Counted from the stretch's first letter, positions 22,195-34,031 are shown. The stretch: 64,000 nucleotides of DNA from Plantago ovata (GCA_028274465.1 CM051455.1:111722261-111786260), one strand, 5' to 3'. Notes: generated by a model not told the origin, from the letters alone. Numbers and translations are program-made.

Positions 22195-22932
22195 TCCAGA
22201 GCTTGTTCTGGGAATTCTTAGCATTGAAGATACTTTTTCTTATTGATTCGGAAGCTTAGCATAGAGATTGGACATCGTTTATCTCTATTATTGCTTGTGA
22301 GTTTACGCGATTCACCGGAGATTGATAACTTTCGTTGGTAACTTGTATCTCACGATTTTTCTGCTTTTATTTATTCAATTCAACATGTTTTCATTAGTTC
22401 TTGATTTGATTCTTGTTGATTGCAATTCGAATATGAGTAGCTAAATCTAAGGTTGGTGATAGTATGTGAATTCATAGCTAGGGTTCTTAATTGTGCATGA
22501 TTGTAGCTTCGCGCAGACTTTAGTTGTTAATTGTTTTCTTCTTTGATCTAACTAAGCAACCTATCTTCGTAAGTGTTAAACCTGGAGAAACACTAGGACA
22601 ATTCATGATCATTGATTTCTTAATTACAATTCTTCAAGTACCTTCATGCATGATTATAACCCGACGCTTTGAATGATCATATTATCACTAACTTCCATCA
22701 TAATTGATAAGAAAATATTTGCTAAGTTGTTTACTAATTTTATTTGCTAAGTTGTTTACTAATTTTATAAGTATAAGTTTAAGTAGTTAAAGCTAGTTAT
22801 AGTCCTTAGAGGTCGACACTCGAGGTTATCTTTCTTCTACACTACGTGCTTTGGTTTTCGTTGTAGTTGCGAGTTGCCTTTGGCTAAAAACAAATTTATT
22901 TGATTGTTCGAGTCGGACAATCTCGTTCATCA
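22195..22932 (+). repeat. A1 3' LTR, 5' truncated
   Basis: Matches the LTR from its middle (GAGCTTGTTCTGGGAATTCT) to the end GTTCATCA. The U3 start and polypurine tract are deleted. Positions 22277-22932 closely match 1897-2522. The next five bases, GAAAG, are the expected right target copy in the copia host; the left copy lies outside the window. Confidence 0.82.
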
Positions 22933-23908
22933 GAAAGCAAACCAAATCTTCTTTCAAGAACAAGGTAGTACCGTCAACTACAAAACCTTTACAACTCTTG
23001 CACATGGACTTGTTTGAATCTTCTTCAACAAGCTATGCTGGTAAGAAGTATGGTCTGGTGGTGGTAGATGACTTTTCAAGATTCACTTGGGTAGTATTTA
23101 TCAAGCACAATTCTGAAACAAGGACTGAAATACCTAACTTGTTGAATAAGCTTGAAATCATGAAAAATGACAAGGTAAAAGTCATAAGAACAGACCATGG
23201 TACTGAGTTTGTAAACCAGTACATAACTGAGTATTGCACTTCAAAAGGCATACAAAATCAGTTATCCTCAATGAGGACACCTCAACAAAATGGTGTTGCT
23301 GAAAGGAACAATCGTACCCTTAAGGAAGCAGCTAGAACGATGCTTGCTGACACTAAAATGAGTGAAGCTTATTGGGTTGAAGCGATTAATACCGCCTGCT
23401 ATACTCAAAATAGATGTTTGATAACTACTTAATACAACAAAACTCCCTATGAGTTATTTGTTGGAAGACCTCCTAACATCACCCATCTAAGAGTATTTGG
23501 TTGCAAATGCTTTGTTCTTAAGAATGGTAGAGAATACTTAACAACATTTCAACCAAAGGCAGACGAAGCGATATTTCTTGGTTACTCCTTGCATAGTAAA
23601 TCTTATAGAGTTTATAATAAAAAGGCACAAAAGATCGAACAATCAGTGCATGCTGTATTCTATGAAAAGTCACAAGGAGTTCCTGGTGAAGAAGAAATAT
23701 CAGATTGTATGAAAAAGTTACTCATACACGAGCAAAGAACTGAATCTGATGCTGGAAATTTCAAATCAATTGACCTAATTGATAATTCTGACAATGACTC
23801 TCCTCCCCCAAGTCATGACAAGATAAATATAGTTCACGATAAAGAATTTCTAGCAAAAGACGCGGTTGCTCCGGATGTTGCTGAAACTATGCAACTTCCT
23901 GTGCCTGC
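22933..23908 (+). pseudogene. SIRE-type copia integrase fragment hosting A1 and E
   Basis: Same family as element C (44580-43620, minus strand): [57 protein letters not shown] and [20 protein letters not shown], with the integrase D and D-x35-E in place. TAA at 23430-23432 breaks the frame, which then continues ([19 protein letters not shown]) into the acidic integrase-RT linker. Both ends are cut by LTRs: A1 on the left, E on the right. Confidence 0.88.
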
Positions 23909-25398
23909 TGATGACAGTGTTTTTTACACTATCATTCGAGTCTTTTTTCACCAATTTAGCTATCCTCTTGCATGCATTTTAGTGCATTTTGTTAGAATAG
24001 TGTCACATTTCCATTTCTTTTGTTATTTTCATGTTTTAGGTGAAAATCGCACTTTTTTATGTAAATCATGGCGAAACATTGAAGTTTTGGTGTAACAAGA
24101 TCACCCGTGGTGTGTCAAGGAGTACCGGGACGTGTGTCAAGGCCAAAAGACCAAGTTTCAGAGCTCAAAGCCGTGCCCAAGGCCAAGGAGAACATGAAAG
24201 ATTCGAGATATCTTGTATGAGGCAAAAATGGTAGTTCATTCGGAGTTCGGGTGAAGTCTTTGGAGCCTTTGAAGTGAAATCTCGAAGTTCCATTTGCATA
24301 GTCTCAGTATTTTTGGCACCAGTCTTTCATACAACATTGGATTGGGATGAGATTACACCTATGTGTAGCTAACTCGAAGAGCTATCCAACGGTGTGTCTT
24401 ACGTGCCAATCTGAGTTCGGACGCGCCTGGAATCTCTGTTCGAACTTATGGAAAACTTGTTGCCCGTGTCAGGCGGTCCGCCGGGGAGCTTCCGACAGCT
24501 ATATATAAATTTGTAAAAGCTGCGAATTTTCATATCTTTCATCATATTTTTACAGACTTAAACCCTATAGCTTGTTTTGGGTATATTTTCTCTTAGAACC
24601 TTTGTAACTTAGGGAATTTGGAGCTAGAGGAAAGATTTGGACACGTATTGATCTCACCTTGCTAGATCTTTGTGAGTTTAGCAATTCACCGGAGATTGAC
24701 AACCTTTGGTGGTAACTTTGTATCTCATAATTCTGCTATTATCTTTCAATTAAACATGTTTTAATTCATTATTGCTTCAATTATGATTGTTGATTGTGTT
24801 ATTGATATGAGTAGCTAAGCATCTAGTTGGTGATAGTATGTGAATTCGTAGCTAGGGTTCGTATTATGCATGATTGAGTTTCTGAGTCTTTTACTTGTTT
24901 AATTATCTTAATTCGATTCTTTGATCCGACTAAGCCATATATCTTCGTAGAAAAGTGTTAGAAACACTAGGACAATTCAAGATCATCGATTCGATTATAT
25001 ATAATTTGCACGTACTTCGTGAACTAAGACTGACAACCTTAGCCATGTATTAGTATAGATAGGAAGCTTTCAAAATACACGTCTACGAATCTGTCTTTGG
25101 TGTTTGTAAATCGAATTACTTTTAATGCAGTACGAGTTGCACTTTCATGCATAATTAGAACTTGATGCTTAGAACCAGCATACTATCACCAGCTTTCTCC
25201 ATATATTGTTAAGTCGAGTTAATATAAATTTGTTTTGTGAAATTATATATAGTTATTTAGTTAAAGCTAGTTTAGTCCCTAGAGATCGACACTCGAGGTC
25301 ATCTTACCTCTGCACTACGTGTTTTTGTAGTTGTGAGTTGCCCTTTGGCTTTGAAACAAATTTATTTGATTGTTCGAGCCTGAGAATCTCGTTCATCA
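23909..25398 (+). repeat. 5' LTR of element E (1490 bp)
   Basis: Begins TGATGACAGTG and ends GTTCATCA, in a copia host whose last bases before it are CCTGC. Shares the first ~120 bp and last ~100 bp with the A LTR, but the centre is different, so E is a separate family in the same termini group. Confidence 0.88.
24472..24508 (+). promoter_or_regulatory. E LTR core promoter: palindrome plus TATA box
   Basis: GGCG-GTC-CGCC (24472-24482, perfect 11-mer) is followed 17 bp later by TATATATAA (24500-24508). The spacing is nearly the same as in B and F although the surrounding sequence is unrelated. Confidence 0.55.
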
Positions 25399-25401
25399 AA
25401 T

Positions 25402-25418
25402 TGGCGCCGTTGCCGGGA
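25402..25418 (+). other. primer binding site, tRNA-Asp type (E)
   Basis: TGGCGCCGTTGCCGGGA, three bases after the LTR. A non-coding leader of about 320 bp follows (25419-25740). Confidence 0.8.
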
Positions 25419-25740
25419 ACTATACTCCTTTTTACTCTTTAGCTTATTTATATTTTCAGCATTCAACTCCTCGAATAAGCTCTAGGGTTTTCTCTTAGTA
25501 ACTTCACTTTCTTACCCCATTTCTTTTTCCCTATCTTTTTCAGCAAATTAATCTAATCTGCTCTGGGTTATCTTGCGTGCTTGTGCTCTTGGTGTTCTTG
25601 GTTACATTGTGTGTGCTTGCGCTCTTTGTATATATTATTAGATTAGAGGTTTTTTCCTTGCAAGTTTTTTGTTATTCTTTTGTGGATTTTGCTCTTTGGT
25701 TTCTTGTTTCCTCATGTGCAGAAACTAGTTCCTTGAAGGG

Positions 25741-26011
25741 ATGAGTTTACGAGCTTCTTTGTCAAGGTATGTGCAACCTCGAGGGCCTTGCATAACATTT
25801 GATGAAGATTGCAAGGATTATGACTTTGATCCTTCGTACTACTCCATTGTTTCCACATTCTCGAGTGGTGATGATCCAAGAGAGTTCTTAGACACGTTCG
25901 AAGAAGGTGTGTTGAGGATACCTCGTGAGAATGTGGAGGGGGTTATTTTGTCACATGAGCAGCTTTGTATAAGAGGATTTATGGGAGCCTTGAGAGGGAA
26001 CGCTCGAGATT
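25741..26011 (+). pseudogene. gag: E gag, N-terminal part, cut by element C
   Basis: ATG at 25741 opens MSLRASLSRYVQPRGPC, then GDDPREFLDTFEEGVLRIP, comparable to the MNPISFIRSCEEEVAKVPA block of A1 gag, and LCIRGFMGALRGNARDL. At 26012 the copia LTR of C begins (TGTTGGTCCC); the frame runs on into it without meaning. The rest of E is not in the window. Confidence 0.8.
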
Positions 26012-26711
26012 TGTTGGTCCCTTTAAACAACAAGAAAAGACTAGAGGGGGGGGGGGTGAATAGTCTTTTCAAACATTCATCGTTTAAAAACTTTCTCAAC
26101 AAGGACTTATTACTTTTCAGTAATGAGTTTGCTGATACTTAACTTTCTCAGTAAGCACAAGTTACTTCTCAGCTGATACTTAATATCAGAGAGCGGAAGT
26201 CTTTGATACAATAAGTGCTTTGTCAGTAAGTGATAGTTTCAACAAGTGAACAGAGTGACTATGTACAGATAGATATGCTTTTCTGAAAACTAAATGCAGT
26301 AAGTAAATCACACAAACACTTTTATAGTGGTATCTGAGAGTGGCGTAATCTCTCAACTAATCCACTTTGTCCTTTCTAGGAATGAATGCACTAAGACAAG
26401 TTTGAGGTTCCTTACAACACCTATCTAGAGCGATTCAAACAGAAACCAAAGCACACTTGCTTCGTTTCCAACCTAACTAGAGAACGAAACCTTGTTCTCC
26501 ACCAAACTTGGGACTTTTAATCAGCAACACTATGCACGATTACGTTCCCCCTGAATTTCACGCCTGAAAGGGTGTATTTTCAGTTAGAGAGGTTTGGGAT
26601 GAGATAACTTAATTATAACTTATTCAGCTCCAACAAGTAATCTAAGAAACAAAACTTTGAATACTTTGCAGTAAACAAGTTTGATTGTTTCTGGTGTCAA
26701 GACTTGTTCTT
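26012..26711 (-). repeat. C 3' LTR, truncated to about 700 bp
   Basis: Matches 47694-48412 of the 5' LTR, including the G run and GACTTGTTCTT, then jumps into the post-pol ORF at 26712. The LTR start and the end of the ORF were deleted together. Confidence 0.85.
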
Positions 26712-28071
26712 CAGTGATGTGAACCACTTCAGTGGTCTCCTTTTGAGCCTGAAAAAGAATAAAATTATGTTCAGGAAAGGTTTGGATAATAGTCTTAGAG
26801 TCCAAAGCTGGAACATGATTTACCTGCTGATATTCAACAAGCTCATGTTGCACACTTGTTTGTGCTGGTACTATTTCCATTGCTTGAGGAGCTTGAGAAG
26901 CATCCTTGACTTGTTCATCCTGAAATAATTGTAAGTTAGATACAAGCACTAAGTTTTCAAACTTAGTTGCATTACCAAAAACTTTATCTACCTGCTGAGC
27001 AGGAGGTGTTGATTCTGGTGTAGAGGCTTCAGCAACCTTCTGACTTGTATCTTGAGAAGTCTGTAGAGAAATCATTATATTAGCAAAAGATTGAGTTTCA
27101 GATAGTGAAGATTTGCTTATGGTTGAGTTAACTACCTGCTGAAGAAGGACAGGTGGTGACTCAGTCCTTTTAGCAACGACAGCTTCTTCAATATCTGGGA
27201 CTGTTTCTTCAGCAGACTTCTTTTCTTGCTCTGTTTGAGAAAGTTGTGCGGGTTCATCAATCTCCCTTGTCTCTGAAATGACAGGTTGAATAGAGGCATC
27301 TTGACCCTTGAGTTCACTCCTTGTCATGAAAACATCGATCGATTTGTTGGAAGTGTCTTCAATATCCAACTCCATTTGATGACTTAGTTCTTTCAGCACC
27401 AGCTAAACTTTGTCAATGGATGTTTTCGGTGAACTGGGTCCAGTATTCTCAGCATCACGAGATGCGTCATCGAATAGTGTCTCTTGTGGTGTTTCAGCAA
27501 TCTCTGGGACTTGAACCATTGCAGTCTCAGCAACTGGTTCTTCAGCAACTTGATGAGTTGCTTGTTCAGCAACCATCTTTTCAGTATTGGCAGCATTAGC
27601 AAGTGCCGCGGTTCTTATGTCAGCAGTGATATCAATCACTGGTTCCAGAGTCTGATTATCAAGATTATCTACAATGTAGATATCTGGGATTGAGGCAGGA
27701 ATTTCATTTCCACTGCCTTGTGGTCTCTTCTCAGTAGATGTATCAACATTGAGTTGATTGTTGAAGGCTTCCGCAAACACTTCAACATTGCTGACATAGG
27801 TTTCAGTAACCACTTTGTCAACATCTACTGGAGCTTGTGCTTCAGCAACTGCTTGAGAATCATCCGAAAGATCATGGACAATTGGTACTGACTTGCGAGC
27901 CAGTGTTTTCTTTCTTGTGTTACTTGTCCTTTTTCTTTTGGGGACCACGTTAGCTGATGACGCTGCAGTCTGAGTGTCATGATCAGCTTTCCTCTTTTTC
28001 TTCTTGGATTTCTCCAGTTGCTTTTCAGCAGCAGCGTCAGTAGTTGCATTTTCAGCAACGGCTGTTGTACC
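26712..28071 (-). pseudogene. C post-pol ORF, downstream part
   Basis: Read on the minus strand from the H insertion at 28072, an open stretch of about 220 codons (TTDAAAEKQLEKSKKKKRK, basic; then acidic Ala/Val/Glu-rich repeats such as VAEEPVAETAMVQVPEIAET), a stop near 27403, and a second stretch to 26712. No transmembrane segment or known domain. It sits where SIRE elements carry an env-like ORF. The ends are cut by H1 and by the LTR deletion. Function unknown; I would not call it an envelope from this sequence. Confidence 0.65.
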
Positions 28072-30149
28072 TGATAGTGTATATGTCCTAGAGACAGTCT
28101 TTATTAAGGGCACGCAGCCCTTATTATGGGCATATATGTACTATTACACAAGTCAACGTAATATAATATATGTTTGTTGTTTTGACTATTGAGTATCGCT
28201 TTCATATTTATATTACACCAGACATACATCATGTCATATCTCTATTCCTGTCTGTATTGATATTAAACATGTCCCCTCGGATAGATGACCGATCACACAG
28301 ATAGTGGGAGCTATGTGAGTTATCATCTATCCCAAACTCTCCCTAGTTGAGGTTCATCTCGGATGTAGGGGTCTAAATGAACCAACTGAGACTAGTATGC
28401 GTGGAGCTTATACTTGTTAGAGCAAGTGTGAGCCGATCCCATGGCCACGGAACGGATTGTTGGACAATCAACAAACGTTCCCATAACTCCGCATAGTTGT
28501 TCGAAAGGTGATTACCGAATAATGGAAGTACCCACCGGAAACTCCCATCGATGTATACTCTACACCGAAGTGTCTATGGGAACCGGAAAGTTGTCGAAGT
28601 GATGCCAGTCTTCCTTTGGACTTACAGGACTTTATCATTACATTCGTTGCCCCATATCCTTGGTGGACCTGTCGATGTCAGCTCCGAATAAGCAGTTGAG
28701 CCAAGACACGATCCAGGATTATGGCTACATACAAATGGGGATGATAAGTGATTCTGTGAAGGATTCATCTCTCATGTGTAGCACAGGAGAGCACTGCTCT
28801 TAGTCGTTCATAGTTGTGATTGGTAAAACAGCTGGCCAGCGTATCAATATTATTATGATAGTTATAATAGATATTGAATTCACCAAACAACTCACTGAAG
28901 ACGCCCGTGGATGTATTATTGGGATAGACACTTCATCGATCCTAGATGCATTCGAGTCAGTTAGATGAAGGGACGTTACCATTGCCGCGTTGAGTGCAAC
29001 AGACTTCACAATGAAAGGGTTTGCTTTGAGAAACCTCTCAAACGTCCTCATGTATTAATATTGCAAATGGAACCGTCAAGGAATTCCATTTTGCCTAGTC
29101 TAGGACTTGCTTAATACAATGAGGCCCTATGGGTCACACTATGTGGTGATTCAGCTTATCCGAATATCCTTGAAGATGGAATCGCAATTAATTGATTTGG
29201 AATTAATTATAATAATTTATGGCTCAATTAATGATTTGAAATTATTAATTGAATTGGATGATTAATAGTATTTTATGTAAATACAATTAAAGATTATATT
29301 TTAGAAATATAATAGAGGTTTGATTTGAAAGGATATGTTAATTTAGAATTAATATATGCACATGGGAAAAATCTACTTGGAGTTTGAATTCCCTTAGAAT
29401 TATAAGTGGGTCCCAAAATCGGGACCCACCTAACCTCCCTTGCGCGCGCGACCAGCAGTAGTAGTAGGGGAAGGAGTTCGACTCCTTCCTCTATTAGAAG
29501 TCAAGGGATAAGTTAGATTTTCCTGATTGAGTTTTAATTTGATTGGGAATGAATCTAGACTTGAATTGGTTTTCTAGTGCAATAAGAATTAGATTCTTAT
29601 TCCTTTATGAAGTCTAATTGATTATTCTTTAGTCTTCTATTGACTACTATATATAGTAGACTATTAGAGAGCTTTTGGCATGATTAACTTTATGGTTGAA
29701 CACAGTTGATTCAAAATCATTCTTTCTACCAGTTTTCTTAGAGAAAATAAAAGCTCTCCCCTACCTCTTCTCCAGCCACACGCGCGCCACTCCCACCGGA
29801 GGAAAACGCCGCCCCATCTTCATGGCCACACAAAAAATATCCTACCATTCTTTCCGATAAGCTGCTCATCCGTGGATACCAAGGTTGAGGTTCAAGGAGC
29901 TGGAAACTAACTTTTATTGTCTTGCAGATAATCAAAGTATTGCAGATATCTTCGACTTCGACGAAGGAGAAGATTCACCGGACTATTACGAAGACTTGAC
30001 ACCTGTGCTTACTTTTGGAGTATTGTAAGTCTTCTGATTAACGTGTTTAATATATACGCTATATACATGATCAATTAACCTGCATGTTAAGAAAATTTTT
30101 GGAATTCCGCTGCGTACCCTAGGGGTAACTCTTACCATATTTTCTTACA
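28072..30149 (+). repeat. 5' LTR of copia family H, copy H1 (2078 bp)
   Basis: Starts TGATAGTGTATATGTCC and ends TTTTCTTACA, directly before G and a primer site; collinear with 57482-59614. Includes a TAAGGGC/GCCCTTA hairpin near its start and a CG-dinucleotide run (near 29443). Inserted in the C post-pol ORF; the left flank is GTACC. Confidence 0.88.
29644..29659. promoter_or_regulatory. palindromic TATA element of the H1 LTR
   Basis: CTACTATATATAGTAG, a perfect 16-mer palindrome, also at 59118-59133 (H2) and slightly longer at 32521-32538 (H3). Probable TATA box by sequence. Confidence 0.5.
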
Positions 30150-30150
30150 G

Positions 30151-30162
30151 TGGTATCAAAGC
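30151..30162 (+). other. primer binding site, tRNA-iMet type (H1)
   Basis: TGGTATCAAAGC, one base off the usual copia site TGGTATCAGAGC; H2 has TTGTATCAGAGC (59616-59627). Placed one base after the LTR. Confidence 0.75.
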
Positions 30163-30970
30163 CAAGTTAATTGATTACGTATATATGTTATGTGATTTTG
30201 TAGTTTATGTGGATGCAATTGATTCTATGATTAATTCGATTTTCAAAAGTTTTGTTTTATATAAATTTAGAATTTATATTTTTCAAAAAAATAAATTATT
30301 ATTTTATATATATATATATATGGACACCGCCTGCGTGACGCAGGCGGTCCGGCCGCCTGCGGACGCTGGCCCGATGCCTGCGTGCCGCAGGCACCCTAGG
30401 GGACGGGACTCGACCCCGTCCCCGTATATAATATATATATATTTTTCCGGGTTGGACCCAAAATCGAATTTTGAAAATTTTGAGGATTGAATTTTATATT
30501 TGGAATATAAATATGATTTAATTGTAATTATTGTTAACTAGAGGGGTTAAATTTAATTAGTATTAAGTTAAGGGGCTTATTTGTGATTTATCAATTTATT
30601 GTTTATTACAAATAAGTCCTTCTACTTTTGAATTTTAAATTTAACACCTCCAAGGTTTCGAAAATTACAATTGAGTCCTTTGGATTTTCAAAAATTGCTA
30701 CCTGGTCAATAGAATTTTCGATTTTTCAATATAGTCCAAATTTTCAATTTTTCATAGAGATTATAAGTATGGGATTATAATTTTCATAATGAAATTATGA
30801 AGTCATTTGGCATCCACATAGGCTACTACTTGTTTGTTTGCTCAATATGCTATTGTTTGACAATGCATGTTTAAATACCACGTATTTCACTTTCTGTTCG
30901 ACCGTTATGTATGCGAGGGTAGGCGGCGCCCTCTTATTTGTCGGACCGCATATTTTTATGTATGGGTAGG
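30163..30970 (+). mobile_element. H1 leader
   Basis: Non-coding: an AT microsatellite (about 30305-30321), GC palindromes (30326-30393), AT-rich DNA matching 59890-60350 of H2, and one loop-AGGCGGC hairpin at 30915-30933 (GAGGG/CCCTC). Cut at 30971 by an antisense LTR fragment before gag is reached. Confidence 0.8.
30326..30393. repeat. GC palindromes in the H1 leader
   Basis: ACCGCCTGCG-TGA-CGCAGGCGGT (30326-30348, 10-bp perfect arms) and TGCCTGCG-TGC-CGCAGGCA (30375-30393 region, 8-bp perfect arms), with an eroded unit between them. Each has a 3-nt spacer between CG pairs. Confidence 0.82.
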
Positions 30971-31427
30971 TGATGAACGCGGATGTCGTGCTCCGGATTC
31001 AGTCAAATAATATTTGTAATTAGCCAAAGGCAATCCACAACTACAACGAAAACCGTAGTGTAGCAGTAGAATGACTCGAGTGTCGTTCTCTCAGGACTAT
31101 AACTAGCTTTATCTATTTAACAAGAGAATATAAAACAGCAGACAGATAGCAAAAGGGGTTTCTAGCAGATAATGGAGATTGGTGATAGTATGATCCTTCT
31201 TAACATAACGGGTCGATAATCATGCATAAATTCCTCGGTCTTGCATAGAGATCTTTGAATCAATCTAGTGTCCTGTTGCAATTATTAAGCACTACGAAGA
31301 TAACTGGTCTGATAAGTCAATCACTATTGTCCTAATGTGTTCCGTAATTATTCAACACTACGAAGATAAACTCGCGAACAGGTCGACGAGGGTCCAATTG
31401 TGCATAATAATTAATATAACATACGAG
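30971..31427 (-). repeat. antisense B-type LTR fragment
   Basis: On the minus strand it matches the last ~457 bp of the B LTR, ending at the terminal TCATCA (plus strand starts TGATGAACGCGG). GTAGG stands on both sides (30966-30970 and 31428-31432), yet the right-hand flank is not H sequence, so a simple insertion does not explain it. Confidence 0.78.
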
Positions 31428-31432
31428 GTAGG

Positions 31433-32046
31433 GGCCCCACAAGTCCAGAGAGCGCTGCGCTCTCTGGACGCGCGGGGTGATTCGCCCCACATGCGGGGCG
31501 ACTCGCCCCGCGTCTCTGCAGAAGGAAAAACAGGGAGCTCCCCCCATTTCTCTCATTTTTCTCCATCTTCTTCATCTAACTCCAAAAAATTCTCCAATTT
31601 TCAAAATATCTTCAATCCTTCATAACTTCTTCATTATTCCATCAAATTTTGTGTTCTTTAGCTTCAATCGAAGCCCGTTACATGCTCTTTCTTTTCATCC
31701 GAACAAATTTCTTCCTAGTTCATTCAATCTTCAGATTTGAGGTAATCTCACATGAACCCTAATTTTTCAAATTTGGGGGTTTTTTGATTTATGCTTCAAT
31801 TAAGTTTGTATGATGTATGGGTTGATGATTTGTATGATTAGAAACATTATTCACTATCAATTGCATGTTCAATTAGGCTTGGTTTGTTGGTTTGAGATTT
31901 TTGCTATTAGATGATATATCTTGTTAAGCAATGTATCTTTTACTTTCATTCCATGTTTAAACTTGTGTTTGTTGGTATGATAATGATGGGTGTAATGGTA
32001 GAATGCATGATTGATGAAGTTGAGGATTTATGATGTTAGATTTTTG
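31433..32046 (+). mobile_element. diverged B-like 3' region fragment
   Basis: Similar to 7140-7640 of B: C/T-rich leader-like tract, TTTAGCTTCAATCGAAGCCC, CCTAATTTTTCAAATTTGGG, GATGATATATCTTGTT. It starts with very regular GC palindromes (31443-31511). No gene seen. Truncated by the H3 LTR. Confidence 0.75.
31443..31511. repeat. GC palindromes in the B-like fragment
   Basis: A perfect 27-nt palindrome (31443-31469: arm GTCCAGAGAGCG, spacer CTG, arm CGCTCTCTGGAC), then GGGGTG-ATT-CGCCCC (31474-31488), then GCGGGGCG-ACT-CGCCCCGC (31493-31511, perfect). Confidence 0.85.
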
Positions 32047-32764
32047 TGTAAGAAAATATGGTCAGAGTTACACCTAGGGTACGCAGCGGAATTTTAAAAT
32101 TTTTCTTAACATACAGGTTAATTGATTATGCATATGTCGTATATATATATATATAAACACGTCAATTAGAAGACTAACGTTACTTCCAAAGCAGCTTCCA
32201 AGTCTTCGTAATAATCCGGTGTATCTTCTCCTTCGTCGAAGTCGAAGATATCTAAAATGCTCCTTATATCTGCAAGACAATAAGAGTTAGTTTCCAGCTC
32301 CTAGAACCTCAACCTTGGTATCCACGGATGAACAGCCTATCGGAAGAATGCTAGGATATTCTTTATGTGACCAAGAAGACGGGGCGGCAATTCCTCCAGG
32401 TGGTGGTGCGCGCGCGTGAGGCTAAGAGGAGGGGAGAGTTTTTATTTTCTCTAAGAAAACTGGGTAGAATGACTGTCAAAGTCTATGTCTAAAATTGTGT
32501 GTAAAACTCTCTCTAATAGTCTACTATATATATAGTAGTCTATAGAAGCCTAAAGCATAAGCAATTAGACTTCGTAAAGGAATAAGAATCTAATTCTTAT
32601 CGCACAAGGAAACCAATATCAAGTCTAGATTCATTCCCAATCAAATTAAAACTCAATCAGGAAAATCTAACTTATCCCTTGGACTTCTAATAGAGGAAGG
32701 AGTCGAACTCCTTCCCCTTATCTGGCCACGTGCGCGCGCGCGCCTCGTCCTACGGGAGGTGGGT
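32047..32764 (-). repeat. H-family LTR, minus strand, cut by element F (H3)
   Basis: Begins TGTAAGAAAATATGG, the reverse of the H LTR end, with host-like sequence on the left, as expected for the outer edge of a minus-strand 3' LTR. It runs to a CG-rich stretch and stops at GGTGGGT, where F begins. The remainder of H3 is absent. Confidence 0.82.
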
Positions 32765-34028
32765 TGATGAATGTGTATTTTACACGTTCATTCGAGTCTT
32801 TTTCACCTATTTTACTTATCCTCTATGATAATTTAGCTATATTTTAGTACATTTCATTAGAATAGTGTCACGTTTCCCTTTAGATTTTATTTTACAGGTT
32901 TTGGTTGAAATTCGAAGATTTCTGGGCAATTATATTGAAGTTGACAAGGAATTGGTGTTCCAGAAGCCTATTTGGATTATCTGAAGGTTTCCGGATAGGA
33001 TTTGAAGTCTAGGGGCCGAATCTGGAGGTTAGAAGGCTACTAGAAGTCAAAAACCGAGTTCGAAAAGGTGAAGAAATCCAAAAACGCGTCGAAAACGCAG
33101 AATTCCGCGAGAATTACCTGGGGGCGAACCGCCGCAGGCTGGGGCGAACCGTCCCGTGTTTTTTCGGGGCCTATATATAGTGCTCAGTTTTTCTCCGAAA
33201 GTCACATCTTTCCAGACCTACTTTCTCACCTCTCTCTATAGTTTTAGGTAGGAACTTCCCGGGGCCTGTCCTGGGAGTTCCGTAGCTTAGGGGATACTTT
33301 TTCATAGCAGTTTGGAGCTCGTAGGATCGCAATCATCCGGAGATTGACAACTTCGGTAACTTTGTATCTTACAGTTTTATTCTACTTATTTTATTTATCT
33401 TTCAATATGTTTTCTTCTATGATTTCTGTTGATTGCATGCCTATTATGTGTAGCTAAACTTATCATTGGTGGTAGTATGTGAATTCTTAGCGAAGGGAAG
33501 ATAATAATGCTAATGGCTATATCGCGCATTATACTCCGTGTCATCTTTATTTCGTTGATCAGTTGTAACCAAAATCCTCGTATGTTGTATTGATTGTTAT
33601 GCACAATTGGACACTAGTCGACCATCAGACCAATTATCTTTGTAGTGTTGAATAATTACTGAACACATTAGGACAATCGTGATTGACTAGTCAGACCAAA
33701 TTATCTTCGTAGTGCTTAATACTTGCAATAGGACACTAGATTGATTCAAAGATCTCTATGCAAGACCGAGGAATTTATGCATGATTATCGACCCATTATG
33801 TTAAGAAGGACCATACTATCACCAATCTCCATTATCGGCTAGAAACCCCCTATTGCTATCTGTCTGCTGTTTTTATATTCTCTTGTTAAATAGATAAAGC
33901 AAGTTATAGTCCTGAGAGAACGACACTCGAGTCATTCTACTGCTACACTACGGTTTTCGTTGTAGTTGTGGATTGTCTTTGGCTAAATTACAAATTTATT
34001 TGCTTGACCACGACATCCGCGTTCATCA
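32765..34028 (+). repeat. F 5' LTR (1264 bp)
   Basis: TGATGAATGTG to GTTCATCA, close to the B LTR. The promoter has GGGGCG-AAC-CGCC (33121-33133), GGGGCG-AAC-CGTCCC (33141-33155) and TATATATA at 33172, 16 bp after the second palindrome. Confidence 0.9.
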
Positions 34029-34031
34029 AAT

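Noticed and set aside
22851-22932. N-terminal extension of the copia integrase ORF
   Set aside because: This is read-through of the A1 LTR; the copia part begins at 22933.
26620-26711. C-terminal end of the C post-pol ORF
   Set aside because: This is translated LTR sequence after a deletion join.
29440-32750. CG dinucleotide runs and AT microsatellites in H as regulatory sites
   Set aside because: Simple repeats of variable length between copies; nothing beyond composition supports a function.
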